DNA from: an uncultured Mucilaginibacter sp.
GTDB taxonomy: Bacteria; Bacteroidota; Bacteroidia; Sphingobacteriales; Sphingobacteriaceae
Assembly: GCA_903891475.1 (NCBI GenBank)
Contig: CAITEP010000027.1
Coordinates: forward strand, 1 to 35,052
Length of the DNA: 35,052 bases
Direction of reading: 5' to 3'
The notes beneath the pieces are model-generated. The model had not been told where the DNA came from. It worked only from the letters and a program-made list of their open reading frames with translations, and made no database searches. Within the stretch, counting starts at the first letter, position 1. Each line of letters starts with the position of its first letter. Both the position numbers and the translations under genes were made by a program. Below are positions 1-7,688 of the stretch, one piece after another.

Positions 1-203
1 AACTTATTTTAATACAAAAAACATCTAATATTTTATATATTAAAAACGAAGTATTTATACTAATAAAGGTTATAAATATAGGGAATAATTGTAACAAATG
101 CGTTATAAACAAAAAAGTGCTGGAAAATATGGCAATGCAAAACAAATATTTAGAAATATAAAAATGTTAAAATAAAATAACTTGTTTCAAGTCTTTTGAA
201 GAT

Positions 204-1085
204 TTAATATTTATCAAATAAACTAACCTTTGCCTCCTCTAATTTAGTTTTTTCTTCCGATGTTAACATTGGAAAATCTAGATTCAAACTAATTAGTACA
301 TTGAATATAACGGTTGAAATTGCGAACCGTGTAAACCATTTTTTATCTGCAGGAATAATATACCAAGGGCAGCACTTTGTTGCGGTTTTTTTTATAGCCA
401 TTTCATAAGCCTTCATATATGCGTCCCAATACTGTCTTTCGTTGATATCATCTACAGAAAATTTCCAATTTTTTTCAGGTTCATTAATCCTTTTTAAAAA
501 TCGTTCCTTTTGTTCATTTTTTGAGAGGTGCAGAAAAAATTTAATAATAATAGTTCCATTTAAAGTAAGATGATCCTCCACATTTCTAATACTTTTATAC
601 CTATTTTCCCAAAAGTCCTTTTTTGTTTTATTATCATTTTTTAAATCTGGTAAATATTCATTTTTTAATAACTCTGGATGAACTTTTGTAATCAAGACGT
701 TTTCGTAATATGACCTATTATGAACGCCAATACGTCCAAATTGTGGGAATGCCTTATAATGTCGCCATAAAAAATCATGATTAATTTCTTCATTATTAGG
801 TTGTTTAAAGCTAAAAACTTCACAACCTTGAGGGTTAAGCCCAGATAAAGAATGTGCTATTGCACTATCTTTTCCGGATGCATCAATCCCTTGAAATAAA
901 ATAAGTAAAGCACAACTGTTACTTGCATATAATTTTGCTTGTAACTCCGAAGTCTGCTTTATTAAGTCGGATAAGATTGATTCCGTCTCTTCTTTTTTTA
1001 GATTTGCATCGAACGAAGTATCAAATTTTTTCAATGAAAATTTTGAACCACTATTAACTTTAAATTTTTCAATCAACTCAATCAT
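204..1085 (-). CDS. Polyphosphate kinase 2 (PPK2) family protein
   Basis: PPK2 enzymes move phosphate between polyphosphate and nucleotides in the cytoplasm. The 293-residue protein has the PPK2 Walker A-like GxDxxGKD at residues 66-73, the lid-region NRSYYE at 123-128, and the C-terminal PWYIIPADKKW block at 240-250, all in the order and spacing expected of a single-domain PPK2. The length is normal. Which nucleotide it uses (ADP, AMP or both) cannot be read from the sequence. It is transcribed away from the PBP1A gene, with a 110-nt divergent gap, so it is probably transcribed alone. The start ATG is the first in frame and precedes a normal N-terminal helix region. No signal peptide is visible. 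The family call is firm; the direction of the reaction in the cell is not known. Confidence 0.92.
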   Translation of the reverse strand: MIELIEKFKVNSGSKFSLKKFDTSFDANLKKEETESILSDLIKQTSELQAKLYASNSCALLILFQGIDASGKDSAIAHSLSGLNPQGCEVFSFKQPNNEEINHDFLWRHYKAFPQFGRIGVHNRSYYENVLITKVHPELLKNEYLPDLKNDNKTKKDFWENRYKSIRNVEDHLTLNGTIIIKFFLHLSKNEQKERFLKRINEPEKNWKFSVDDINERQYWDAYMKAYEMAIKKTATKCCPWYIIPADKKWFTRFAISTVIFNVLISLNLDFPMLTSEEKTKLEEAKVSLFDKY

Positions 1086-1195
1086 TTATTACTGTGGGCT
1101 TATGCTAAGTTAGTTTAAATTTACAATAAAAATTAAGGTTGTTAAATTTTTGATTTAATGATTCATTTTAAACCATATTTTTTCATCTTTACCTT

Positions 1196-3496
1196 ATGTT
1201 CAGACGCATAAAAAACAAATTTGTTAGGTTTACAGCCATATTACTATATTCTATTGTTCTATTCTTTTGTTCAATTGAATTAAACTTCTTAGGCTTATTT
1301 GGTTATTCACCTGATATGCAAGATATTAAAAAGCCATATCTATCACTTTCATCCGAGGTTTATTACGCTGATGGCACATTAATTGGTAGATATTATAAGG
1401 AAAACCGTTCGCCTGTTGATTATAAAGATATTTCTCCAAATATCATTAACGCGTTAGTTTCTACCGAAGACATTAGATTTTATAAGCACCATGGAGTAGA
1501 TTTTTATTCATTCTTTACAAGTTTAATTTCAACTGCTAAAGGAGGTAAACGCGGAGCAAGCACAATAACCCAGCAACTGGCAAAGAATTTATTCGAGACT
1601 CGAAAAAAGAAGTCACAAGGCTTAATTAAACACGTTCCTTTTATTCGACAATTGGTGTATAAATGTAAAGAATGGCTTACTGCACTTAAAATAGAACATG
1701 TTTACAACAAGCAACAAATACTTACACTTTATTTAAATACAGTTCCATTTGGAAATAATTCCTTTGGAATAAAAACCGCTTCTCTCAAAATATTTAATAA
1801 AGCTCCAAGTAATCTTGACCCTGCTGAAGCTGCAACATTAGTTGGAATGCTTAAAGCAACCTCGACCTATAATCCTATAAGCAATCCTAAACGCTCATTG
1901 GAAAGGCGAAATGTAGTTTTAGGACAGATGCTGAAATATGGTCACTTAAAAAAAGGTGATTATAATAAGTATATTGAATTACCAATTAAACTAGATTTGA
2001 GCTATGTTGAACATGTTGGTCAAGGCGACTCCTATTTGAGACAGGCGGTTGAAAGATGGCTAAAGAAATGGTGCCATGATAATGATTACGACTTATACCA
2101 AGATGGTTTAAAAATATATACTACCATCGATCCGCATTTGCAACAATATGCTGAAGAAGCAGTTGCCGAAAAAATGAAAATGTTGCAAAAACGATTCGAT
2201 AACCTTTGGGGTAAGAAAAACCCATGGCGCGATTCAAACGGTGATGAAATAAAGGACTTTTTACTAAAAGCAGAACAGCATTTACCAATTTATAGCTTGC
2301 TTCAAAAAAAATATAATTACAATGAGCGGCTAATAAACCAATATTTTGAAAAGCCCAAGCGTATGAAAATTTTTACCTGGAACGGTGAAAAAGATACTAC
2401 ATTCTCAAGTGCCGATTCAATTAGGTACTATACTCGTATTTTAAATACTGGAATGATGACTATTGAGCCATCAACTGCTAAAATTAAAGTTTGGATTGGA
2501 GGCATCAATCATAATTATTTTAATTACGACCACGTAAATCAGTCGAAACGACAAGCTGGTTCAACCTTTAAGCCTTTTGCATACTTAACTGCTTTAGACA
2601 ATGGTTTCAGTCCATGCGATAAATTTGTTGATAAGCCAGTATCAATTAAATATATTGACGAAGGAAAAGAACAAGTATGGGAACCTAAAAATGCAGACTT
2701 TAAATTTTCGAACCAAGAAATGTCATTAAGATGGGCAATGGGTAAGTCGGTAAATTCAATAACTGCCCAAGTTACAGAAGCTGTAGGTTGGGACAAAATT
2801 GTCCAATATGCGCACAAATGTGGAATCGAAAGTCAATTAAAAGCTGTTCCATCAGTATCATTAGGGTCGAATGATGTTTCAGTTTATGAAATGGTACGTG
2901 CTTATAGTACCTTTTTAAATAAAGGAGAAAAAATAACGCCATTGCTGGTAACAAAAATAACTGACCAAAATGGGGTTGTACTTGATGAATTTGAGTTAAA
3001 AAAGGAAAGAGTAATAAGCGAAGAGACAGCTTGGCTTATGCTTTATATGTTTAGAGGTGGTATGGAAGAACCAGGTGGTACATCACAAGCACTTTGGGAA
3101 TATCCAGGCCTTTGGAAAAAGGATAATCAAATTGGCGGTAAAACCGGTACTTCATCGGGCTATGTTGATGGTTGGTATATGGGAATAACTAAAGATTTGG
3201 TTACAGGCATTTGGGTTGGAGCTGACGATCGTAGTGTACACTTTACCACATCTGAAACAGGAGAAGGTTCACATACTGCTTTACCTATTTTTGGTGCCTT
3301 TATGGAAAAAGTTTATGCTGATAAAAACTCAGGATACACCCCAGGTTTGTTTCCAAAACCTTGGGTAAAAATTACCAAAAAATATGATTGTCCTTCCCCA
3401 CGTGTAAAAACCGATACTCTAGATAAAGATAGTTTATTAGTTCCTCTAGATACCGCTAATAATCAACCAAAAGAAAACCTGGTACCAAATAAATAA
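1196..3496 (+). CDS. Class A penicillin-binding protein (PBP1A-like, bifunctional)
   Basis: This bifunctional peptidoglycan synthase polymerises lipid II (glycosyltransferase) and cross-links peptides (transpeptidase) at the outer face of the inner membrane. A single N-terminal membrane anchor spans about residues 12-32. The GT51 domain follows, with EDIRFYKHHG (catalytic Glu91) and the GASTITQQLAKNL block near 120-132. The transpeptidase domain carries all three penicilloyl-transferase motifs: STFK with Ser456 and Lys459, SVN at 518-520, and KTG at 649-651. At 766 residues the length is usual for Bacteroidota PBP1A-type proteins. An insert of about 100 residues (315-415) separates the two catalytic domains. 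It stands alone between divergent ppk2 and the FAS1 gene downstream (105-nt gap). No defect is seen. Confidence 0.95.
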   Translation: MFRRIKNKFVRFTAILLYSIVLFFCSIELNFLGLFGYSPDMQDIKKPYLSLSSEVYYADGTLIGRYYKENRSPVDYKDISPNIINALVSTEDIRFYKHHGVDFYSFFTSLISTAKGGKRGASTITQQLAKNLFETRKKKSQGLIKHVPFIRQLVYKCKEWLTALKIEHVYNKQQILTLYLNTVPFGNNSFGIKTASLKIFNKAPSNLDPAEAATLVGMLKATSTYNPISNPKRSLERRNVVLGQMLKYGHLKKGDYNKYIELPIKLDLSYVEHVGQGDSYLRQAVERWLKKWCHDNDYDLYQDGLKIYTTIDPHLQQYAEEAVAEKMKMLQKRFDNLWGKKNPWRDSNGDEIKDFLLKAEQHLPIYSLLQKKYNYNERLINQYFEKPKRMKIFTWNGEKDTTFSSADSIRYYTRILNTGMMTIEPSTAKIKVWIGGINHNYFNYDHVNQSKRQAGSTFKPFAYLTALDNGFSPCDKFVDKPVSIKYIDEGKEQVWEPKNADFKFSNQEMSLRWAMGKSVNSITAQVTEAVGWDKIVQYAHKCGIESQLKAVPSVSLGSNDVSVYEMVRAYSTFLNKGEKITPLLVTKITDQNGVVLDEFELKKERVISEETAWLMLYMFRGGMEEPGGTSQALWEYPGLWKKDNQIGGKTGTSSGYVDGWYMGITKDLVTGIWVGADDRSVHFTTSETGEGSHTALPIFGAFMEKVYADKNSGYTPGLFPKPWVKITKKYDCPSPRVKTDTLDKDSLLVPLDTANNQPKENLVPNK

Positions 3497-3589
3497 TTAA
3501 TAAACCATAGAATATTAAATTATATTATTGAGTGAAGATTGTACATTTAAGCCGAGGTTATAGTGAAGTTTTATTGATAAATTTTATAC

Positions 3590-3597
3590 TAGTTTTG
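3590..3597 (+). promoter_or_regulatory. Bacteroidota-type -7 box before the FAS1 gene
   Basis: TAGTTTTG matches the TAnnTTTG consensus at every fixed position and ends 4 nt before the start codon. No TTG lies at the usual 19-nt spacing; the nearest upstream TTG is 13 nt away, so the call rests on one element. Confidence 0.35.
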
Positions 3598-3601
3598 CAA
3601 C

Positions 3602-4210
3602 ATGAAAAATTGGTTTATATTCTTTTTTTTCTCGATTAATATCGGAATACTTTTCGCTCAAAATCAATCAGAAAAAGTAAATATTGTTGATTCGGTTAAA
3701 GCAAAATGGGCTAAAATAAAAATCGTTAACGGGATTTCTATGCTATCATCAAATGATATTATAGAAAATATTTCATCCTCTCCAAAATACTCTATCTTAT
3801 TAAAAGCAATTGAAAAGGCCGAATTAACAGAAACATTTAAAAGTAAAGGACCTATTACATTTTTTGCCCCTGATAATGATGCTTTTAATAAAATAGGAAG
3901 TGCCAAACTTGATAGTTTATTGTTGCCAAAAAATAAATATAATTTAAGTTACTTATTGACATACCACGCATTATCTGGTAGGGTTAGTGTTAGAGAAATT
4001 TCTAGAAAAATTAATTCAAATAACGGAGAAGCTTCATTTACTACAATTGCTGGCAGTAAATTAACAGCTAAAATTGATAGTAATAGAAACATAGTTTTGA
4101 TTGATGAAAATGGCGGTAAAAGTATTATTAATCATTTTGATATTCTTCAAAGTAATGGGATTATACACACTGTAAACGCTGTTTTAGAGCCAAAGGCTAA
4201 AGAAATTTAA
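3602..4210 (+). CDS. Exported FAS1 (fasciclin) domain protein
   Basis: This is a small secreted or periplasmic protein with one fasciclin domain, a fold linked to adhesion or surface contact; its partner is unknown. The N-terminal 20 residues form a signal peptide (phenylalanine-rich hydrophobic core, likely cut after FAQ). The FAS1 H1 box TFFAPDNDAF lies at residues 86-95, the YH element at 121-122, and the H2 box around GIIHTVNAVLEP at 186-197. At 202 residues it is a single-domain form. The ATG at 3602 is needed for the signal peptide. A TAGTTTTG -7 box ends only 4 nt before that ATG, so the leader may be extremely short. The neighbours give no functional clue. Confidence 0.88.
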   Translation: MKNWFIFFFFSINIGILFAQNQSEKVNIVDSVKAKWAKIKIVNGISMLSSNDIIENISSSPKYSILLKAIEKAELTETFKSKGPITFFAPDNDAFNKIGSAKLDSLLLPKNKYNLSYLLTYHALSGRVSVREISRKINSNNGEASFTTIAGSKLTAKIDSNRNIVLIDENGGKSIINHFDILQSNGIIHTVNAVLEPKAKEI

Positions 4211-4308
4211 TTATCCATTTTAAAACAAACCCAATTAAAATTTATTTCGTAATTTTTGATGTAAGGAAATAAAGTATCCTACGTCTAATTCATAAAAAAG
4301 ATATAAAA

Positions 4309-4797
4309 ATGAAAAAATCGATTTTAATACTCATTGCATTATTTTGTTTGATAACATTTGGTTGTCAACAAACTAATGGTCAAACAAAAAACTACGATCC
4401 AAAGCGCAAAAAAAGTAAAAGTCCTATTGAATGGAAAAAATTATTAACACCCAATGAATATCATATAATGGTTGAAAGTGGTACCGAACCCCCATACCAC
4501 AATGAATATTTCAATAACCATGAAAAAGGTGTTTATGTAAGTGCTGCTACGGGAGATGTGCTTTTTACATCAGATGATAAATATGAAAGCGGAACCGGAT
4601 GGCCCAGTTTTGTTAAACCTGCCGATCCCTCCAAAATTGAAATAGTTCATGACAGTAGCTACGGAATGGATCGTGATGAAGTTATTGAGAAAAGCACCGG
4701 ATTACATCTTGGACATGTTTTTGACGACGGACCATCAGATAGAGGCGGTAAACGATATTGTATGAATTCAGGCGCTTTTAAATTCATTAAAAAGTAA
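4309..4797 (+). CDS. msrB: Peptide methionine-R-sulfoxide reductase (MsrB), zinc-less lipoprotein form
   Basis: MsrB reduces the R-sulfoxide of methionine, repairing oxidised proteins. The N-terminus is a lipoprotein signal (ITFGC, Cys19), so the enzyme probably sits in the periplasm or on a membrane. Family motifs are clear: GTEPPY, SGTGWPSF, GLHLGHVFDDGP and the catalytic RYCMNS (Cys151). Two things are odd. Both zinc-binding CxxC pairs are absent: SAAT stands where the first is expected, and KSTG just before LHLGHVF. Also, Cys151 is the only cysteine in the mature domain apart from the lipidated one, so no resolving cysteine is visible. The family includes zinc-less members. Its 3' end overlaps the convergent GIY-YIG gene by 11 nt. 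The call is firm; the means of recycling is open. Confidence 0.93.
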   Translation: MKKSILILIALFCLITFGCQQTNGQTKNYDPKRKKSKSPIEWKKLLTPNEYHIMVESGTEPPYHNEYFNNHEKGVYVSAATGDVLFTSDDKYESGTGWPSFVKPADPSKIEIVHDSSYGMDRDEVIEKSTGLHLGHVFDDGPSDRGGKRYCMNSGAFKFIKK

Positions 4798-5143
4798 CTG
4801 CTCTTCTCAAAGAATTAATTGACGGGCGAATTTGTGGCCTTATCCTAATGCCACTTTCGTAATTTAATCCAATGGTCAGGTCTACCCAATCGGGATTAAC
4901 AGCCCTGATCATTTTTTCTTTTTGTAATCTAGTAAAAGTACTTATTACTTTAAAACGTTCCATTGCCTGTTCTTCGGTATTAATCTCTTCAAAATAAACC
5001 AAACGATTAAGCTGTTGCGAGTTATCAAAAAATAAGGTAGGCATTTTTTTGTAAAAGTCAAGTGTCTTTAAAAGATCGGCACATAAGCCAACATGTAAGT
5101 TTTTACGGTTCCTGTCTGTAATGATATAAATAAAGCGTTTCAT
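4787..5143 (-). CDS. Degenerate GIY-YIG-like small protein
   Basis: The 118-residue protein resembles the GIY-YIG endonuclease superfamily in its N-terminal strand layout (FIYIITD, then LHVGL at residues 16-20) and in the block LNRLVYFEEINTEEQAMERF at 45-64, which is typical of the small bacterial members. The canonical YIG is HVG, and the arginine expected on the following helix is not evident, so nuclease activity is doubtful. The start chosen is the ATG at 5143: upstream codons back to 5311 are in frame but run into the lexA-like gene and do not resemble the family. It is divergent from the LexA-like regulator with an 85-nt gap full of TACTAA half-sites, which suggests shared control. Its 3' end overlaps msrB. 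Confidence 0.7.
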   Translation of the reverse strand: MKRFIYIITDRNRKNLHVGLCADLLKTLDFYKKMPTLFFDNSQQLNRLVYFEEINTEEQAMERFKVISTFTRLQKEKMIRAVNPDWVDLTIGLNYESGIRIRPQIRPSINSLRRAVTF

Positions 5144-5173
5144 TTGATAATATTTTTTTGTGATGTGAAAAAT

Positions 5174-5219
5174 AATTACTAATTTTATTGGCATAAAAAT
5201 ACTAATATTTTTAGTAATT
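5174..5219. promoter_or_regulatory. Putative operator: three TACTAA half-sites between lexA-like and GIY-YIG genes
   Basis: A perfect 9-bp inverted repeat, AATTACTAA (5174-5182) and TTAGTAATT (5211-5219), flanks the gap. Inside it, TACTAA at 5200-5205 pairs with TTAGTA at 5211-5216 across 5 nt, giving a 17-bp operator-like palindrome. The site ends 9 nt before the regulator's ATG, where a repressor would block transcription. That it binds the LexA-like protein is inference. Confidence 0.4.
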
Positions 5220-5228
5220 CCAAATTTT

Positions 5229-5999
5229 ATGTCAAATATTCCATCAAATATTAAATTTTTACGAAAAAAGAAAGGCTTAACACAGCAGCAATTTGCTGAT
5301 GAACTAGGCATAAAGCGCTCATTAATAGGTGCTTACGAAGAAGAACGTGCAGATCCTAAATATGATTTGCTAAAAAAAATAGCAACCTATTTTGATATCT
5401 CAATTGATGATTTTATTAATGAAAGCATCGATGAAAATTGGTTACCCGGCTCAAAAAATGCGCAAACAAACATCCGGGTGTTGAGTATTTCGGTAGATAA
5501 AGATGAAAATGAAAACATTGAATTAGTTCCACTAAAAGCCAGCGCTGGCTACTTAAATGGATATGCCGACCCGGAATATGTGGCGCAATTACCCAAATTT
5601 TATCTTCCAATGTTTAAACAAGGCACTTTTAGAGCGTTTGAAATTAAAGGCGATTCAATGTTACCTTTAGTTTCAGGAACTATCATCATTGCTGAATATT
5701 TAGAAAACTGGATAGATGTAAAACAAAATGAGACTTATATTATTATTTCAAAAAATGACGGAGTAGTTTACAAGCGTATTGGCAATAAATTCAAAGAAAG
5801 TAAAAAATTAAAACTAGTATCAGATAATCCCGTTTATGAACCTTATGAAGTTGGTGGAGAAGATATTTTAGAAATTTGGAAAGCTAAAGGTTACATCTCA
5901 ACTCATTTACCTACACCAACACCTGAGCCTACTTTAGAAAGCCTAACGGTAATGATGGCACAAATGCAACGTTCTATTTCAAATTTACAACAAAACTAA
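5229..5999 (+). CDS. XRE-type HTH regulator with LexA/S24 peptidase domain
   Basis: This is a self-cleaving repressor type. Residues 6-60 form an XRE helix-turn-helix (LTQQQFADELGIKRSLIGAYE). The C-terminal half is an S24/LexA-like peptidase: an Ala106-Gly107 bond in KASAGYLNG as the likely cleavage site, GDSMLP with nucleophile Ser143, and VVYKRI with general base Lys182. The 256-residue length and XRE (not winged) DNA-binding domain set it apart from classical LexA, as in several Bacteroidota S24 regulators. The C-terminal tail after residue 225 is proline- and glutamine-rich. It is divergent from the GIY-YIG gene, and the gap holds palindromic sites that suggest autoregulation. Whether it governs an SOS response or a narrower set is not known; no DNA-repair polymerase gene is adjacent. 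Confidence 0.88.
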   Translation: MSNIPSNIKFLRKKKGLTQQQFADELGIKRSLIGAYEEERADPKYDLLKKIATYFDISIDDFINESIDENWLPGSKNAQTNIRVLSISVDKDENENIELVPLKASAGYLNGYADPEYVAQLPKFYLPMFKQGTFRAFEIKGDSMLPLVSGTIIIAEYLENWIDVKQNETYIIISKNDGVVYKRIGNKFKESKKLKLVSDNPVYEPYEVGGEDILEIWKAKGYISTHLPTPTPEPTLESLTVMMAQMQRSISNLQQN

Positions 6000-6019
6000 T
6001 ATGCTTTAAGCATATTTTA
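5999..6019 (+). terminator. Hairpin overlapping the regulator's stop codon
   Basis: ATATGC and GCATAT (loop TTTAA) form a 6-bp stem that begins on the last base of the stop codon and is followed by TTTAT. It is short and AT-rich, so it is a weak terminator candidate. Confidence 0.4.
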
Positions 6020-6089
6020 TATCAACATATTGTGAATATTTTATCTTACAAAATTTACTAACTTTCTTTTAGTTGAAAAATCAATTTAA

Positions 6090-6097
6090 TATATTTG
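6090..6097 (+). promoter_or_regulatory. Bacteroidota-type -7 box before the small exported protein
   Basis: TATATTTG matches TAnnTTTG fully and lies 42 nt before the preferred ATG at 6140. A TTG at 6073-6075 is upstream, but at 14 nt rather than the usual 19 or so. The same TATATTTGC string precedes the tRNA. Confidence 0.5.
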
Positions 6098-6139
6098 CAT
6101 TAAATAACTATTATGTTAATTAATAATATAAAATTGCTA

Positions 6140-6487
6140 ATGATGAAAAAAATAATATTAATTTTAGCTCTTATTTCGGGAATTTCGCTTAGTGGACGTA
6201 CTCAATCACCACTTACTAAGGTAAATCCTGAAGAAAAAGTAAAACAGTTGAAAGACAAACTTGGTTTAACTGATGACCAAGTGACCAAAATAAAAGCTAT
6301 TTACACACAACAAAATGTAAAAGTTGATAGCTTGAAAAAAGTTACCGCAAGCAATACAAAAGTACAAGAGGTATTAAAATCAAGTGATGATAAAATTAAA
6401 AAGGTATTAACCCCTGTTCAAGCTGCAGCTTATAAAAAATTGTCGGACGTGAAAGATTCAAAAATGTTAAAAAGTATTGGCTTTTAA
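6140..6487 (+). CDS. Small helical exported protein, function unknown
   Basis: I do not recognise a named family with certainty. The product (about 115 residues) starts at one of two adjacent ATGs (6140 or 6143), giving MKKIILILALISGISLSG, a clean signal peptide; the in-frame ATG at 6113 would add a poor extension. The mature part is charged and helical: VKQLKDKLGLTDDQVTKIKAIY, then VLKSSDDKIKKVLTPVQAAAYKKL. The pattern (a helix with LTDDQ, and a second ending in LTPVQAAAYKKL) resembles the Spy/CpxP-like LTxxQ proteins of the periplasm, where chaperone or stress roles are known. That link is an inference from a short motif. It is a single-gene unit: it has its own promoter box and ends at a strong terminator. 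Confidence 0.7.
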   Translation: MMKKIILILALISGISLSGRTQSPLTKVNPEEKVKQLKDKLGLTDDQVTKIKAIYTQQNVKVDSLKKVTASNTKVQEVLKSSDDKIKKVLTPVQAAAYKKLSDVKDSKMLKSIGF

Positions 6488-6510
6488 CATTCTGTTTATT
6501 GATAATTGTT

Positions 6511-6545
6511 GAAAGCACCAAATTAATTTGGTGCTTTCTTATTTT
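6511..6545 (+). terminator. Strong terminator-like palindrome upstream of bioF
   Basis: GAAAGCACCAAA (6511-6522) pairs perfectly with TTTGGTGCTTTC (6527-6538) across TTAA, a 12-bp stem, followed by TTATTTT. It would end the small exported protein's transcript. It sits only 22 nt before the bioF start, so bioF needs read-through or a promoter within the palindrome (TTAATTTG at 6523-6530 is a near match to a -7 box). Confidence 0.75.
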
Positions 6546-6560
6546 AAATGAAAATATTAT

Positions 6561-7688
6561 TTGAAAAACGCTCAAAAATATATTTGTAAAAGGCTAGAGG
6601 AAAGGCTAATTGAAGGAAATTTAAGACAATTAAAAAACAATTATAATTTAATTGATTTTTGCTCAAATGATTATTTGGGATTTGCTCGCTCACCTTTGTT
6701 AAAAAATAGAATTGATAATGAACTCGCCAATATTACAATAATATCAAATGGTTCAACCGGATCAAGGTTACTAACTGGAAACTCGGAATATGTCGAAAGT
6801 TTAGAGAATAGTATTGCTTATCTGTATAATTGTGAGGCTGGACTAATTTATAATAGTGGTTATACTGCTAACTTGGGTTTATTTTCGGCTTTACCTCAAA
6901 AAGGGGATTCTATTATTATGGATGAACTAATACATGCTTCCATAATTGATGGCACTAGGCTTAGCTTTGCTAATCGTTTTAAATTCAGACACAATGATTT
7001 AAACAGTTTAGAGGATAAACTAAAAATAGCTAAGGGAATCTGTTATGTTATCATAGAAGGTGTTTATTCAATGGATGGCGATTCACCTGAAATTGAAGCC
7101 ACTTTAACGCTTGCTGAAAAGTATGGGGCAAATTTAATTGTTGATGAGGCCCATTCGGTTGGACTTTATGGTCTAGGCATGCTTTATAATAGCCTTAGCG
7201 AGCGTATTTTTGCTAGGATAATTACTTTTGGAAAAGCATTAGGTGGCCACGGAGCAATTATACTTGGTAGTACTTACCTCAAAAACTATCTCATAAATTT
7301 CTCACGGCCATTTATTTATACAACGGCACTACCATTACACCAAGTAGTGAGCACTAAAATGGCTTTTGAAATGTTGTTGGATTCTGACTTAGAAATTAAT
7401 GATTTAAAAAACAACATCCAATTATTCAAATCAACTATTTCAAAAATAGAAGCCTTCCCTTTAATTGAAAGCAATAGCATGATACAATGCTTAATTTTAA
7501 AAAGTAATAGTTTGGCAAAAGAGTTATCTTCTGTATTACTGAATTTGGGTTTGGATGTAAGGCCAGTACTAAGCCCTACGGTTGAAAAAGGGAGTGAAAG
7601 AATTAGGATATGCTTACATGCATTTAATACAAAAAAAGAGATTGAATTATTAACAAATACAATAAATAGCTTTTTGAATGGTAAATGA
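6561..7688 (+). CDS. bioF: 8-amino-7-oxononanoate synthase (BioF)
   Basis: BioF is a PLP enzyme that condenses pimeloyl thioester with alanine to give 8-amino-7-oxononanoate in biotin synthesis. The 375-residue sequence shows the alpha-oxoamine synthase blocks in order: FCSNDYLG at 33-40, SNGSTGSRLLTGN at 62-74, YNSGYTAN at 97-104, DEAHSVG at 195-201 and TFGKALGGHG at 222-231 with PLP lysine Lys225. The start is a TTG at 6561: an in-frame stop lies just upstream (TGA at 6549) and no ATG occurs near the N-terminus, while the protein begins where the family does. It overlaps bioD by 11 nt, so the two are probably translationally coupled. bioA and bioB are not in the window. Confidence 0.95.
   Translation: MKNAQKYICKRLEERLIEGNLRQLKNNYNLIDFCSNDYLGFARSPLLKNRIDNELANITIISNGSTGSRLLTGNSEYVESLENSIAYLYNCEAGLIYNSGYTANLGLFSALPQKGDSIIMDELIHASIIDGTRLSFANRFKFRHNDLNSLEDKLKIAKGICYVIIEGVYSMDGDSPEIEATLTLAEKYGANLIVDEAHSVGLYGLGMLYNSLSERIFARIITFGKALGGHGAIILGSTYLKNYLINFSRPFIYTTALPLHQVVSTKMAFEMLLDSDLEINDLKNNIQLFKSTISKIEAFPLIESNSMIQCLILKSNSLAKELSSVLLNLGLDVRPVLSPTVEKGSERIRICLHAFNTKKEIELLTNTINSFLNGK

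Noticed and set aside
98..175. A 25-codon basic open frame near the left edge (MRYKQKSAGK...)
   Set aside because: Very short, no recognised family, and no promoter or ribosome site; cannot be told from chance.
4241..4273. TTTATTTC/GAAATAAA pairing between the FAS1 and msrB genes
   Set aside because: Eight AT-rich base pairs with a 17-nt loop and no T-run; expected by chance at this base composition.
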